A DNA stretch of 64,000 nt from Pisolithus tinctorius (GCA_024663395.1 JANFAH010000022.1:930001-994000), one strand, 5' to 3'; shown: positions 32,012 through 44,627, counted from the stretch's first letter. Notes: generated by a model not told the origin, from the sequence alone. A program made the numbers and translations.

Positions 32012-35000
32012 CTAGGCAGGTAGCTTGAAACATTCATGCCATCTATTGCCATGAGCTGTCTGACTCAAGTCCAGCTCTATGCGAGAACCTCTGGGAATGA
32101 CTACCCTGATCCACATTGAATACCACTGCCCCCAGAAGGTTGGGGGTATCCAAAGTAACAGTCTACCCTTGGGGCCTCTGACCCAGCCATCACCATGCAA
32201 CTTGACTGGTTCATTCCTCATAACTACATCTTCATAGTGAAGTCCATCAAGAAGTTGTGCAGTGTCATGAATTGCATGTGAAGGGTTTGATGAGAAACAT
32301 ACAAGGCATGCTGCAGCTCCATGCCCCTCCAGAGGACAGCCAATTTGGACACCTCTCACAGCATCCCAGACCCTCGCAGTCTTGTCCTCTGAGCCTGAGA
32401 CAATCCTCTTCCCATCAGGGGAGAATGCAACTGAGGTGACTTTCCCTGTATGCCCCTCAAGAGGGCTGCCAATTTGGACACCTCTCTCAGCATCCCAGAC
32501 CCTCACAGTCTTGTCCTCTGAGCCTGAGACAATCCTCTTCCCATCAGGGGAGAATGCAACTGAGGTGACTATGAATGCATGCCCCTCAAGAGGGCTGCCA
32601 ATTTGGACACCTCTCTCAGCATCCCAGACCCTCACAGTGAAGTCCCAAGAGCCTGAGACAATCCTCTTCCCATCAGGGGAGAATGCAACTGAGGTGACTA
32701 TGTATGCATGCCCCTCAAGAGGGCTGCCAATTTGGACACCTCTCTCAGCATCCCAGACCCTCACAGTGTTGTCCCTTGAGCCTGAGACAATCCTCTTCCC
32801 ATCAGGTGAGAATGAAACTGAGGTGGCTTCCTTTGTATGGCCCCCAAGAGGGTGGCCAATTTGGACACCACTCTCAGCATCCCAGACCATCACAGTGTTG
32901 TCCTCTGAGCCTGAGACAATCCTCTTCCCATCAGGGGAGAATGAAACTGAGGCAACTTTTCCTGTATGCCCCTCAAGAGGGCTGCCAATTTCAACACCTC
33001 TCTCAGCATCCCAGACCCTCACAGTCTTGTCCCAAGAGCCTGAGACAATCCTCTTCCCATCAGGGGAGAATGCAACTGTGCTGACTTGCCAAGTATGCCC
33101 CTTAAGAGGGTGGCCAATTTGGACACCTCTCTCAGCATCCCAGACCCTCACAGCATTGTCCCTTGAGCCTGAGACAATCCTCTTCCCATCAGGTGAGAAT
33201 GAAACTGAGGTGGCTTCCTTTGTATGGCCCCCAAGAGGGTGGCCAATTTGGACACCACTCTCAGCATCCCAGACCATCACAGTGTTGTCCTCTGAGCCTG
33301 AGACAATCCTCTTCCCATCAGGGGAGAATGAAACTGAGGTGACTTCTGTTGTATACCCCCCAAGAGGGCTGCCAATTTGGACACCTCTCTCAGCATCCCA
33401 GACCCTCACAGTGCTGTCCCAAGAGCCTGAGACAATCCTCTTCCCATCAGGGGAGAATGCAACTGAGGTGACTATGTATGCATGCCCCTCAAGAAGGCTG
33501 CCAATTTGGACACCTCTCTCAGCATCCCAGACCCTCACAGTGTTGTCCCTTGAGCCTGAGACAATCCTCTTCCCATCAGGGGAGAATGCAACTGAGGTGA
33601 CTGTGTCTGTATGCCCCTCAAGAGGGCTGCCAATTTGGACACCTCTCTCAACATCCCAGACCCTCACAGCCTTGTCCTCTGAGCCTGAGACAATCCTCTT
33701 CCCATCAGGGGAGAATGCAACTGAGGTGACTATGAATGCATGCCCCTCAAGAGGGCTGCCAATTTGGACCCCCCTCTCAGCATCCCACACCCTCACAGTA
33801 AAGTTCCAAGAGACTGAGGCAATCCTGTTCCAATCAGGGGAGAATGTAATTGAATAGACTAAATCTGTATGCCCCCCAAGAGGGCTGCCAATTTGGACAC
33901 CTCTCTCAGCATCCCAGACCCTCACAGTGTTGTCCCTTGAGCCTGAGACAATCCTCTTCCCATCAGGGGAGAATACAACTGAGGTGACTGTGCCTGTATG
34001 CCCCTTAAGAGGGCTGCCAATTTGGACACCTCTCTCAGCATCCCAGACCCTCACAGTCTTGTCCCAAGAGCCTGAGACAATCCTCTTCCCATCAGGGGAG
34101 AAGGCAACTGAGCTGACTATATCATTGTGTCCCTGTAAGGAAAGCTGAACAGCTGGCCAATCCTCAAGTCCTCCATGAGCAATTTGAACAAGGTATGAAA
34201 ATTTCAGCATCATCATTTTTGCTAACAGTGTGTTCAAAGGGGTAAATGGCAGTGCAGAGATGTAAAGGTGTGGAGTACTGTGTGAGATTGCACTGCTGAA
34301 GTTGTGAATGAACTTTATCCCATCTTGTGCCAATGCTATGGTCTCATCAAAACCACTTTGTGTCTTTGACTTCACATTAGTTGATATCAGATGTGAAAAC
34401 TCAATACTCACAAGCAGCCACATTACACTGCACCTGAGAGCATCTGTAGCATTTCCCAACACACCAAGAAGGCTTAGAGCCTCTATCCAGAAGAGTAGCT
34501 TTTCACTTCCAAGCACCCCCTCCACCAATTTTGCAAGTCCCAAGTCAAATTCTGTCCTCTCCAGATGTTGGGCCCAGAACCTGCACGAGTAAGATAGATG
34601 GGGTAAAATATTTTCGTTGATTCTCTCTTCCAAATCAACAACCTCGGAGTTACTGAAGTATGAACTTTCAAGTCCACATATATTGAAACGCAGGTCATTC
34701 GACAGAATCCGCATTGAGGCGAACGCAAGGTTGTACATATTAGGTTCACCAACAAAGTATGTCTGACTCCGTGCAGGGTCGATGAGGAAGTCGTAGAACG
34801 ATGCATGTAGTGGTCGGACCGGAGAAGACCGATCTGTAACGCCACTCAATAGCAGGGACATGGATTCAAGAATGGCAACCATATCATGACGGTCCTCATT
34901 GGCAGAAAAATGACTGCGCATCTTGCATAGTGCATCCATATGCAGAGGTTCGAGCGTCAGAATGATCTGCTGCATGACAGAGCGGAATTGCGTGAGCGCG

Positions 35001-37164
35001 GTCTCATCATGGGGAATGGCATTTTTGAGAATTGCCTGGTACATGGCATCCAGTAGTCCACCTGACGGAAGGAGCATGATGTTGTCGAAGCGTTCCTTGA
35101 CTGATCCGTTCTTGACTGTACGGCTCGGGTTTACGATCTCGCAGGCCAGGCGCGCCCATTCAAATAGACCTTCCGCCTTCTGAGCAATCCTATAGACTTC
35201 TGTGGCTCCAATATCCCGAAGAGGGCCCAATCTTCTCATAATATACAGACGGATATCATTTTCCTCTGACATCGCAGGGACGTTGTCCAACGAGGCTGCC
35301 GCCACATGCCGAGCGGCACTGAGTTCATGCTCGATATCAGGAAACGGACGGGATGTTACGAGGATGCGAACATTGCGAGGTAGGTCAGCAGCCTGCGCAG
35401 ACGCAAGCACCGACACCAGGCGCTTCCGCGATCGTTCTGGACCGCTTTCGTCCAATGCGTCGACGACGATGACCACATTCCCAACCATATGACCAGAGAC
35501 CTCACACAAAGGTTCCAAAATGAGCTTCTGCCACTGCAGCGCGACGTCAGAGGAGGTCTTCAGAGAATCATCTGTCGCAAGTGCACCCGCTAAGGCTCGC
35601 CGGAATGCGGGATCACGTTCTGCCAAATCGCACGCGATTGTCCTGAATATCTTTTCTTCAAGGTGCTCGGCCTGCCAGTCACGGGAAAAGCAAAAACAAG
35701 ACCCGACCCCCCCAACGTTCTTAAACCACAGAGCGATCGTATGCGCAATAGCAGATTTCCCTTTGCCAGCCTGCCCATGGAGCCAGAGAATGCACGGAAC
35801 ATTTTCATCGGTGTCATAGATCCAGTCGATAATCTCCGTAAGGACATTAGTTCTAGTCCCGTCAAGGCATTTCTTGGTCCAATTGGGACCTGCACCTCTG
35901 GCACGGCCCAAACTGTCCAAGTTCAGGTCTTCAAGTACGCGGAATGCATCAACCTGGACCCCCCGGTCTTCGCGACGCCGGTATTGTTCCATCAGGTCGT
36001 CTAGCGCCTGGATGTATGCAATGGAAACGTCCTGCGTCTCATATTCTACATCTTTCCTGGATTTCTTCCCTGATACCACATTACATTAGGCTTGGGAGAT
36101 GAGCAAGTGGGATGGACGTACAGAAGTCCTCTGTCGCGGAATAATTCTTGATGAACTGCACCGCACCACTGGTCATCAGTGCGATCTTCGCGAAGGTTTC
36201 CCGCATGCCAGACATATCCTTGGGGGTAGTTTCTTTCGTGAGAAATTCGTAAACATTTCTGATTGTATCCAGCAGGCGGGACAGCCGCTCGTCTCGGATC
36301 TCTTGAACTACGAACATCTATGTACGACTACGTAAGATGAGGAGTGCATCCAAGAATGATAACGTACCTGAGAAACGGCTGCTAACATTCCCAGCGACAT
36401 CCGGGCATAGGGATGGATCTGGCGCAGACGTGCAGCCAGAAGATGTATGTAGAGACATGAGCACCTACCTTAGTAATGGTGGTAACGACTTGATTGAAAT
36501 CTTTGAACGGTTTTAGATACGTATCGGGAGGGCTTTGAGTCTCAGCGAACGTCGCACTTGCAACACAGGGAAGGTGAATAGCGTCTTCATCGGTATTCGA
36601 TGTGGAACCCATCCTGAAAGTCGGCTCAATGGCTGACCTCTGAGTTTGTCCAGCCAGCTCATTCAAAATCTTTGGAATATTAAAAGGGAGTAGATTACAT
36701 ACTTCATGGGTTGCAGCAGCCTGAAGTTGCCCTTGTTCTCTTTGTTCGTATGCCCCCCGGCCAATATGTACGTCACCACTCTCACCGGTGATGGAAGCTG
36801 GGTAACTTGGCTCGGACGGATGAGAGAATGAGGACATTGGTCCTTGAGAGCCGCTGCCCGACGCTTGAGTGTCAGAGGGTAAGTGCCCAGCAGTAACCTG
36901 AGATGGACCCTGTGACTGATTTTTGGCCAATTGACATATACGATCGGAAGAAGGGAGTAATCTGCGTACCGAAGAAGGGTCGAAGTTGATTCGGTTCGTA
37001 ACGCTAGTGCGACGTTTCTTTGACTGCTTACCGGACATTGCGAAGAAATGAGTAACTCGACAGATACCATCGACAGAAATGAATGAGCGCCCTACCGAGG
37101 GAGGATGACAGGTGGATGGATCCGCAGCGCCGAAGAGACGTTTCTTTGACTGATCGTTATCCAT
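32012..37164 (-). CDS. NACHT-WD40 NLR-like protein (HNWD type)
   Basis: My model has four exons: 37164-36469, 36418-36368, 36317-36122 and 36069-32012. Introns are 50, 50 and 52 nt, each with GTAGGT/GTACGT donors. Joining them gives TTITK-IHPYARMSLGML, then VSQ-MFVVQEIRDERL, then SATEDF-WKKSRKD, the conserved N-terminal helical region of Agaricomycete NLRs. NACHT follows: Walker A GQAGKGKS near 35755-35780 and Walker B VVIVVDALDESG near 35450-35485. A winged-helix-like linker comes next, then exactly 14 WD40 repeats (34132-32327) and a 105-residue tail. The total is about 1,670 residues. Fungal STAND proteins of this layout act in non-self recognition. The start could instead be ATG 37038, because the N-terminal 42 codons look tandemly duplicated. 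The ORF is fully open. Confidence 0.92.
32327..34132 (-). repeat. Fourteen tandem 129-bp WD40 repeats inside the NLR
   Basis: The unit is 43 residues: GHxxxVTSVAFSPDGKRIVSGSxDxTVRVWDAERGVQIGSPLx. The length is exactly 14 x 129 bp, with no linker and no indel. Repeats 7-8 and 10-11 are near copies, as are 4 and 13, indicating unequal exchange or conversion. Variation is confined mainly to residues 3-6, to SGS[W/R/E]D[K/N/S/F], and to the last residue. Arg is written AGG or AGA and CpG is nearly absent. Repeat 3 (SPDWNRIASVSWN) is the most diverged. Confidence 0.95.
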
Positions 37165-39324
37165 TGAGAAATGGGTATTCCGTATGAGGTTTGCGAGCTC
37201 GATTGGAGAGTGAGTGTCAACGAGGACAGAGTAACTTGAAGGGCTGTGGATGTGCAGATTGCCGCGAGGACCAACTAGCACAGCTGACACGTGCCAGCAG
37301 CGACGCACCCGCTCCAATGATCATGCCAGCTAGGTGATTACCACCCGAGGCAGCAAGAACTCGTACCTTCATATCCGGGCTATCAATTTTACATCCTGGC
37401 AGAGGCACTTCCACTCCTATGGGAGTACTAGTCGCAGCAGCTTGAAGCATCTCAAGGGTATCTCAGGTCGACCAAATATTTCACGTCTAATAGCTTCCCC
37501 CACTCTCGAAATGACCTTCTGAGATCAGCAATTGTCAAGTGTAATTACCATTGACGTTATGACAATCCTCCCACAGGCGCAATCGGACACTCATCTATAT
37601 ACTGAGTACCGTCGACGTATGATGCATCTATGTCCTTTACCATACGCAACAAGCCGTATAAATATGTGATCAGTGCAAGGCAGGAAACGGTGGGCGGTGA
37701 CCATGCCAGTTACGTTAGCTCAGACACTTCATGGATACTGATCTCCAGTGAGTTTTCTTACCAGGAGCTTTGATGGCGGGTTCATGTATACGAAGGACGT
37801 GTACTACTTCGACAAAGTAACAAGCCTCCGAACTTGAAGCTTGTGCCAGCTTCCATATCACCTTCGTGAGCAAGTGAGGTTACAATCGAGATCCACGCCG
37901 TATCCCTCCAGGCAAGTAACTCACTTTCGCGTGTTGACATGCTACTGAACCTCTCTTCGCGTAGTGCCGTGATTAGCTTATGGATCATCGCAGATATGGA
38001 TGGTGCGTATGTCATCTTGCACTATCCGCCGTTCCTCATTTGAAGGTGCGGGGGAATTCCAGCATGGCGAACGATTTGGTTCTGTGCTGCGGCGGCGAAG
38101 GTGTACTGGAGCACGTTTGTGGAGATCTGGCGGAGGCAATCAAGGCCAATGCCCTCGGTGGGGACGCTGATGGCGTCCGGAGGAAATACATCAATGTTCC
38201 TACTTTTGCGCCCCCAGGCCATGCGTCGTCGCTGAATCTCTGGCCAGTCTATTATCCGTATTCCGGACCTCTTGTCCTATGAAGAGGCTTCGACCCTACC
38301 GTAAGTCTCACACCGCTTCTAGCCGTGCGATTAGGTTTGAGTAGCGTGTAACAGGTGTGTGACGCCGACGGCGTATAACGCGCTTATAGGCCGCGGGCCC
38401 TGAAAGCATGAAACGCGGAGACTATGTTCTTGCTCTTCGGAACAGGCGGTGTGTCGACGTGCGCGCATCCAAAATTCTTGCGGTTAACACATCGATGACG
38501 GTTGGTTGTAACAAAGCTTTGCTGCTCAGATAGCTCTTGCGTCAGGTGCAAATGTACTCGTGACATTTTCCTTGGACGAGAAGTTGGGGATAGCGAGGAA
38601 ATTGGGTGCGTAGCATCGAATCAACTGCAAGAAGATGCCTAACTGGGATGAGGAGATTGTGCGTCTGATCTAGATTTTTTCAACATTGGCAGATAATCAA
38701 GGGCTCTTGCTTTGCAGACCGGAGGCAGGGGGATCACGGGCGGATCAAATACACTTCAGCAGTCTAGTGGGGCTGTTAAGGACTCCGGGTGTGGTCACAT
38801 TATAAGCTTCGTATCCCGGGCACGTTCGCGAGTGTGGGTGGACCACAGGCAACGACACGTTCAAGGGTGAACAAGAGATTCCGGTAAATACTGTCATCTA
38901 AATTACTATCACGTTTCACGGTATTCTTGTGGGTTCCGTTATGCAGTAAATTCAGTCTGTTCTATTGCGTTGACATCCACTCACCCCATGTGAAGATTCG
39001 AGGATATGAATCGCTTGTTCACAGCTCGTAACCCCCATCCTGTCGTTGAAAGTCTTCTCTTTCCAACAGACGATAGACGCGTACACTCGGAATCGCAAAA
39101 ACATGTCGGAGAGGTTGTTACCCGGGTATCGAAGGGTTAAAGATGGGAGGCATGGTTGAAGGCTCCGGAACAGCTTGTATATTTTTATGTACTATTTACC
39201 TGTACATTTGACATCGAGTTTCCATTCAGAAACCCTGTGCTTATATGAAGGGAATCGAAGATGGTGAGGACACTGAAGTAATGCACGAGAACCAAAACGT
39301 GTGCTCAATTTCCTATCGTCGTTC
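37165..39324. other. Long intergenic region upstream of the NLR
   Basis: No convincing gene. A minus-strand frame at 37217-37450 starts MLQAAATSTPIGVEV, similar to LQAAATHEVCN inside NLR exon 1, so it may be an old duplicate of that exon. CpG is normal. Confidence 0.4.
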
Positions 39325-41008
39325 CTATCCATGTCGACGTTTACCACGCGGCTTTGGAAACTCGAGTGGAACTTTGAGTAATGCGCGTTTCGTCTCTGCA
39401 GCACTGTCGGGAAGACCAAGCCTTTTCAGGTCCGCAACAGTGAGCTTGGTGATCTGGCATCCTACAGCATATCAACATGTAATGTCCACTGGGAAGACCG
39501 TAAGAACATACCCATTGACTTGAAGAGCGTATTGATGCTATCCAAGAAGCAAGATTAGGGAATGCTTGGCGCAAGTTACATCTCACTTACGACTGTGTAG
39601 ACTGACTCAGATCTTTGGCTATTATTTCAGTATTCGTCGCGTAATCATCAACACGCAGGCACAGTGCGAACATGTATGTTAGCAGCAGCGTCTCTTTCTG
39701 AGACGTGAATTGTGACCTATTCAATCATAATGTGTCAGCTTCTCCAGTACGTAGGAAGGGCGGGAAACACTAACTTGGAAGACGTCCTTGCACTCTCCGT
39801 GAATCGAGACAACAGACCGTCCGCAACAACGGACGGCATAGAGGTTAACTTGTCTTGCAGAGAAACTTTTCCAAGGTTGCTTTGGATGGCCAATTGCCGG
39901 AACAGCATCATATACGCGATGTACTGAAGAATCTTGCTGCACAGAAAGTCAGTAGGCAACCTTTAAATACGCAGAAGACGTACATGTTGGTTTTGCTGGG
40001 AGATGAAGAGTCGCAAATTGAATGCAAATGCTGATTGATCCATTTGGATCTTTGAAACGGAAGGAGCGGTATTCGTTGGTTTTGTCCAACAACCAAGAAC
40101 GGAGCTTCGGATAGCGTTTTCCATTCTGTCTCAGGGATTATATTGTGGAGGGGATAAACTTCGCTAGGGACAGTAGCTTCCGCATTATAAGGAGGAACCA
40201 AACGCGTGCTATCAGCCGTGGCCTGAGCCTCCTCTGATGACCCTCCTAATTAGGTTGAAGCGATATAGAGAGAACGGAAAAGCAAACCTTTGGACGGCAG
40301 AGCCTGAGTGCTCTTTTGTATGCTCTCCTGCAGATGATCTACCACAGTTTCCATGGCAGATACATCGACCTTATTCCGCTCCTGTGCCTTGATGGCCAGT
40401 TTGGCCTTCTTGGTACCGAACGACTCACCCAGTGCAGCACGAGCTTCCAGCCGCTGGAGCGCTGAGACAGCTATAGGTTCTTGGCCTTTAAGAGCCTTAA
40501 CATCGCGTGAAAGGATGTGGAGAGGTGCCGGACGGATAGTGGTTTTGCCAGTTTTCTTGTCGTGCACGCCGACCAAGTACCTGTAAGAAGGCAGGTAAGG
40601 AGTGTCAGAAAGGTCGGATAGAATAATAGCTGAGAGAAAGGCGCACCGACATCCTGTAGCCTGGTTGGCCGAGTGGAAGTCAACGGAGTCGGTTTCTCCA
40701 GCAATGAGAGTGGGCAAATCAACGAACTCGGCGTCGTCCGCGTCTCCTACAGCTTTCGCATTGCCCCTGGTCTGGTAGCAACTGAATGTGGTTGATTTTG
40801 AGGGTTTGACGGAGGGGAAATTAGCTGGGTTGAGACAATGGTCAGAAGTTGATCAGGCTTCCCTTGAACTATCATCAACAAGGTCAGGGAACCCACCGAG
40901 AACAGGGCCCAGTTGCGATTTAGACTGGGTGGACAGCACAAAGGAGGCCTTTGCGTCGTCTCCAGCTTCACTGCGCTTACGCTTTTTTGAAACTGAAGTG
41001 GGGGCCAT
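39325..41008 (-). CDS. RPA49: RNA polymerase I subunit A49 (POLR1E-like)
   Basis: Eight exons by my reading: 41008-40897, 40824-40647, 40580-40288, 40245-39984, 39936-39775, 39716-39591, 39537-39512 and 39460-39325. All introns are GT-AG, 42-83 nt. The spliced protein reads LGPVL-ANFPSVKPSKSTTFSCY, GETDSVDFHSANQATGCR-YLVGVHD, RLEARAALGESFGTKKAKLAI, VYPLHNIIPETEW, VVADGLLSRFTE, TSQKETLLLTYMFALCLRVDDYAT, STQ-SINTLFKSMG and ends LEFPKPRGKRRHG. This is A49: the N-terminal half dimerises with A34.5, and the C-terminal tandem winged helix aids Pol I initiation and elongation in the nucleolus. It is a complete, single housekeeping gene. Confidence 0.92.
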
Positions 41009-41265
41009 TTGCCGCACTGACACAGGCAAAGTGACAAAACTGCCACACTTCAGAGGATTTTGGATCCACGGCAAGTTGTAAGGTCAGCCCTCACATCAAT
41101 CTATTCATCTAATTATTCCATACTGAAGGCCGTCATCTAGGCTCGGTGCAGCTCGCCCTACGACGCTGTACAAATTGCTACCATAGTCATTTCGGTTTGG
41201 GCCCATCGGCCAGGGCGCTGCGACTGCGAACGTGTTGCTTGCTCACATTTTTCCCTTCTGCCACA
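41009..41265. promoter_or_regulatory. Shared promoter between RPA49 and SET2
   Basis: 257 bp separate the two divergent start codons. No TATA is obvious. A bidirectional promoter is inferred from spacing only. Confidence 0.5.
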
Positions 41266-44200
41266 ATGTCCAAATCTCGGTCTGGGAGTCAGAGCCCTTC
41301 CTCAGCTACTGCTCTCAAGCCGGAAGACGTCAAGCAAGAAGAGATCACCAAACCCGAAGAACAAGATGCCCAGTTGCCACCTGAGACGCCGTCCGAACCT
41401 GTAAAGCCTGAGTCGTCCCCGCCTCCCAAGCGGGAGTCTTCGGAGACAAGTACTCCAGCACCCAACAATAGGCACAGACGTACCGGACCACAGCTCATAG
41501 GCGATCTTCCGCTCGCAGAGGAGGAGGCACGGACTACCTTTGTTGAAATTGGTGACAACCACTACCAGTACTCTACCCTTGGGCGATCCAGGGAGGCCCT
41601 TGAGGGCATGACTTGCGATTGTCAATACGAACCTGGTCAGTCGGGCGGTTTTCAACTGGTATCCTATGTAGTAACTAGTACGTTGTTGTACTCGGGGGTT
41701 GCTGGCTTGCAGGTGTAGGTGACCCATCCGACGCATGTGGGCATGACTCGGACTGCATCAATCGGCTCACGCAGGTGGAGTGTCTCCCGGAGGACTGTCG
41801 GTGTCGTTCATATTGTCAAAACCAACGGTAGGCTTTCTTTGCGTGTGGTATCTAGCAATCTCCCACTGCTAACCACAATTGTGCTCCTCAGGTTCCAACG
41901 CAAAGAATATGCCCGGATGGAAATCGTCTTAACGGAGAAGAAGGGCTACGGGCTTCGTGCTGCTGCTGACATACCCAAGTGCGCTAGTTATACAATCAAG
42001 TCGCCAGGCTGACGACTGATACCACGTTTTTTCAGGGATACATTTATATATGAATATGTTGGCGATGTGGTCAGTCATCCGTCATTCAAGAAACGAATGC
42101 GGGAGTACGCGGAAGAAGGTATTCGACACTTCTACTTCATGATGCTGCAGAAGGACGAGGTGAGGGGAAAACTTAGCTTCTTTTGCCTATCCCACGCCCC
42201 CTAATTCGGTTTACCGCTCTCAGTACATTGATGCAACAAAGCAAGGGGGCATCGGCCGCTTTGCCAACCATAGTTGCAGTCCTAACTGCTATGTCGCAAA
42301 GTGGACGGTTGGAAAACTTGTGCGGATGGGCATATTCGCAAAACGTTCTATCCAGAAGGATGAAGAGCTGACATTCAACTACAACGTGGACCGTTATGGG
42401 TATATGCGTGTCTCGTCAAGTGTCTGCGGATCGCTGATGTATCCTTACAGACATGATGCACAACCGTGTTATTGCGGGGAACCCAATTGCGTCGGCTACC
42501 TTGGTGGCAAGACCCAGACGGATATCGCAGCCATGGACGACCTCTATTTGGACGGTAAGCCAGATGTTGCTCGTTGCAGTTCAGCGACTCACCTTTCCAC
42601 TTTTAGCGCTTGGTATCACAGATGAGGTTGAGAAGCTTGGGCTTAAAGGCAGCAAGAAGCGGAAGAGCAAGAAACTCGATGAGGACTACCTTGTAAGTGC
42701 ACCTCGCTCTATACTACCGTCGTCTGACTAATATTCTTCAGCCCGAAGTCAGACCTCTAGTGGACAAGGACGTACCCAAAGTTGTACAGGCCATGCGTCA
42801 GACGCAGAGTAGGAAGGTTCTATTGAAGCTTTTAACACGTATCAAGGTGCTTTGGATCATCGACCGCATATTCCGTCAGCTCTACTCACCGGCCGCACGT
42901 AAAGATCACAGATAACGAAGCTGCTATGCGCCAGATCATGCGCTTACGTGGCTTCAGCGTGATGAACAATATTCTTACAGACTACGCAACGGATATCGAC
43001 ATCTCGATCGCCGTGCGTATCTTTTCTTCTCCTCGATGAACAGATTGTGTTGAAATCTCCCTCTAGGCGCTTGAAGTCATGGCAAAATGGCCTCTTATCC
43101 AGCGGAACAAAGTGGAGGATTCAAAGATTCTGGTACCAGTGCAGGCGTGCCAGGGGTCTGAGAATGAGACCATGAAAGGCTTGGCTACCAAGGTGAGTTG
43201 TGATCTTTTCCTGTCTGAGACGAAACCTCACCATGCATACAGCTTCTCGAATACTGGGATTCTCTCGAGGTTGCATATCGAATACCGAAACGCTTAAAGG
43301 CAGTATGTACCTCGTCCCGTGCGGCAGTATCTTCGTGATAATGATGACCTTCGTCTCCTACAGAACGGTGAGGAAGAAAACGACGACGGTCCTACGATCA
43401 TCGTCATCGACTCTCACGATGACTCCCGGCCTCTCAAAAAGACGCGCTGGGAAGGTGACGATATTGAATTCAAGATTGCCAGTCCTGTTGCGCGGTCTGC
43501 CAGTTGCTCGGAACCCCGACCTGTGAAGATGACGCAGGCACCCGAGAAGCCGCTCTATGTTGCGGCGGAGCAGCGGAAGGACATTGCAGCTGTCATAGCT
43601 GCTGCGACAGCAGCCGCAGAAGCAGAAGCTGCCAGGGTAGCCGCGGCCGCGGCCGCTGCTGCTGCTTTCCCAACCATGCCTGAGGTCGAACATAGAAAGA
43701 AGGCAAAATCTTCCCGGAAGCACCATACAAAGGAGGAGAAAGAGGCACATAAGGAGAAGCGTCTTGTGAAGCTCATCGGCGGCGTCATAGTGAAGTGCAT
43801 GTCCAGATATGCTAAGCAATTGGACCACGACCAATTCAAGAAATTCGCTAAAGAGGCGAGTACTTTTTCTTCTGTCCGCGATCCTCCGTGGTGGCTGATA
43901 GTTTTCTCGTCCCGTGAACAGCTCACGCATATCATCGCGGAGAAAGAGAAAAAGTCGACAAGTTACAAGGAAGGGAATTTGAATGCCCTCACGGACGAGA
44001 AGACCGCGAAGATCAAGAAGTTTGCAAAAGAGTACATTGCCAAGGTCCTCAGGAAACTCGAAAAATCGAAGCATAAATCTTCCTCATCCAGTAATGCCCA
44101 GCCAGACCAAAGTGGTACTTCGCCAACGATGAACTTAGACCCAGCAGATGCGCACGAGGATAGCGGAGATGTTGAAATGACCATGTCCGTCGAGCAAGCG

Positions 44201-44446
44201 ATGGATCTAGGTTCGGACGACGACATGGGAGTGGACGAGGCAGAGGACGCACAACACTCGTCAGATGAGGTCGACCCGTCGCCGGTGGAGGGCGTCTCAG
44301 AACGGCCGCCAGATTCTGTCACCCCAATGACGCCGCCTGATCCCCCGCAGCCGCCGTTGGACCCGAGAATTCGGCATCGCACAGAAGAACTAGGGTGGGA
44401 CCCGAACGTTAAATCGCTGAAGGAGATGAATGGAATTCGTGTATAG
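41266..44446 (+). CDS. SET2: SET2 histone H3 lysine-36 methyltransferase
   Basis: A multi-exon gene; exons include 41266-41635, 41719-41827, 41892-41978, 42036-42159, 42224-42399, 42451-42554, 42607-42692, 42742-42846, 42905-43012, 43067-43192 and 43243-onward. It has an AWS zinc region ([25 protein letters not shown]), then SET ([51 protein letters not shown]) and post-SET ([13 protein letters not shown]). At the end comes an SRI domain that binds phosphorylated Pol II CTD ([31 protein letters not shown]). A poly-Ala tract encoded by GCGGCCGC repeats lies at about 43640-43668. I see no WW motif between SET and SRI, unlike yeast Set2. Two introns are unusual: a 25-nt candidate at about 43305-43329 and a 66-nt GC-AG intron at 43856-43921. 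Confidence 0.94.
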
Positions 44447-44627
44447 CTATTGATTATACTCGCACCTACATTATTTATGATAAAGCTATCCCCTTAGTGC
44501 GGCTCAACACTCATTTAGATGGTTTAATACATCGATAGCGGAGATACATGAGAGCTGTGCGGAAATGACGCCGGGTAAATGATCTAACGGGAATTCCTGA
44601 GGACAACGTTCATGATAGCAAAGCGAC
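44447..44627. other. Convergent 3' spacer
   Basis: 181 bp between two converging genes. AT-rich, no gene. Confidence 0.5.

Noticed and set aside
32382..33857. 491-codon open frame on the plus strand across the WD40 array
   Set aside because: It is the antisense of 129-bp repeats; any frame without a stop in one unit stays open in all. It has no independent support.
32327..34132. CRISPR-like array
   Set aside because: The units are 129 bp, contiguous and coding, with no spacers; they are WD40 repeats in a eukaryotic gene.
37560..39324. A gene upstream of the NLR
   Set aside because: Several short frames on both strands, none with motifs, good splice sites or consistent codon use.
43640..43668. 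Polyalanine tract in SET2 as an assembly error
   Set aside because: The GCG/GCC/GCT mix keeps the frame and is flanked by conserved coding sequence, so it is plausible as real low-complexity protein.
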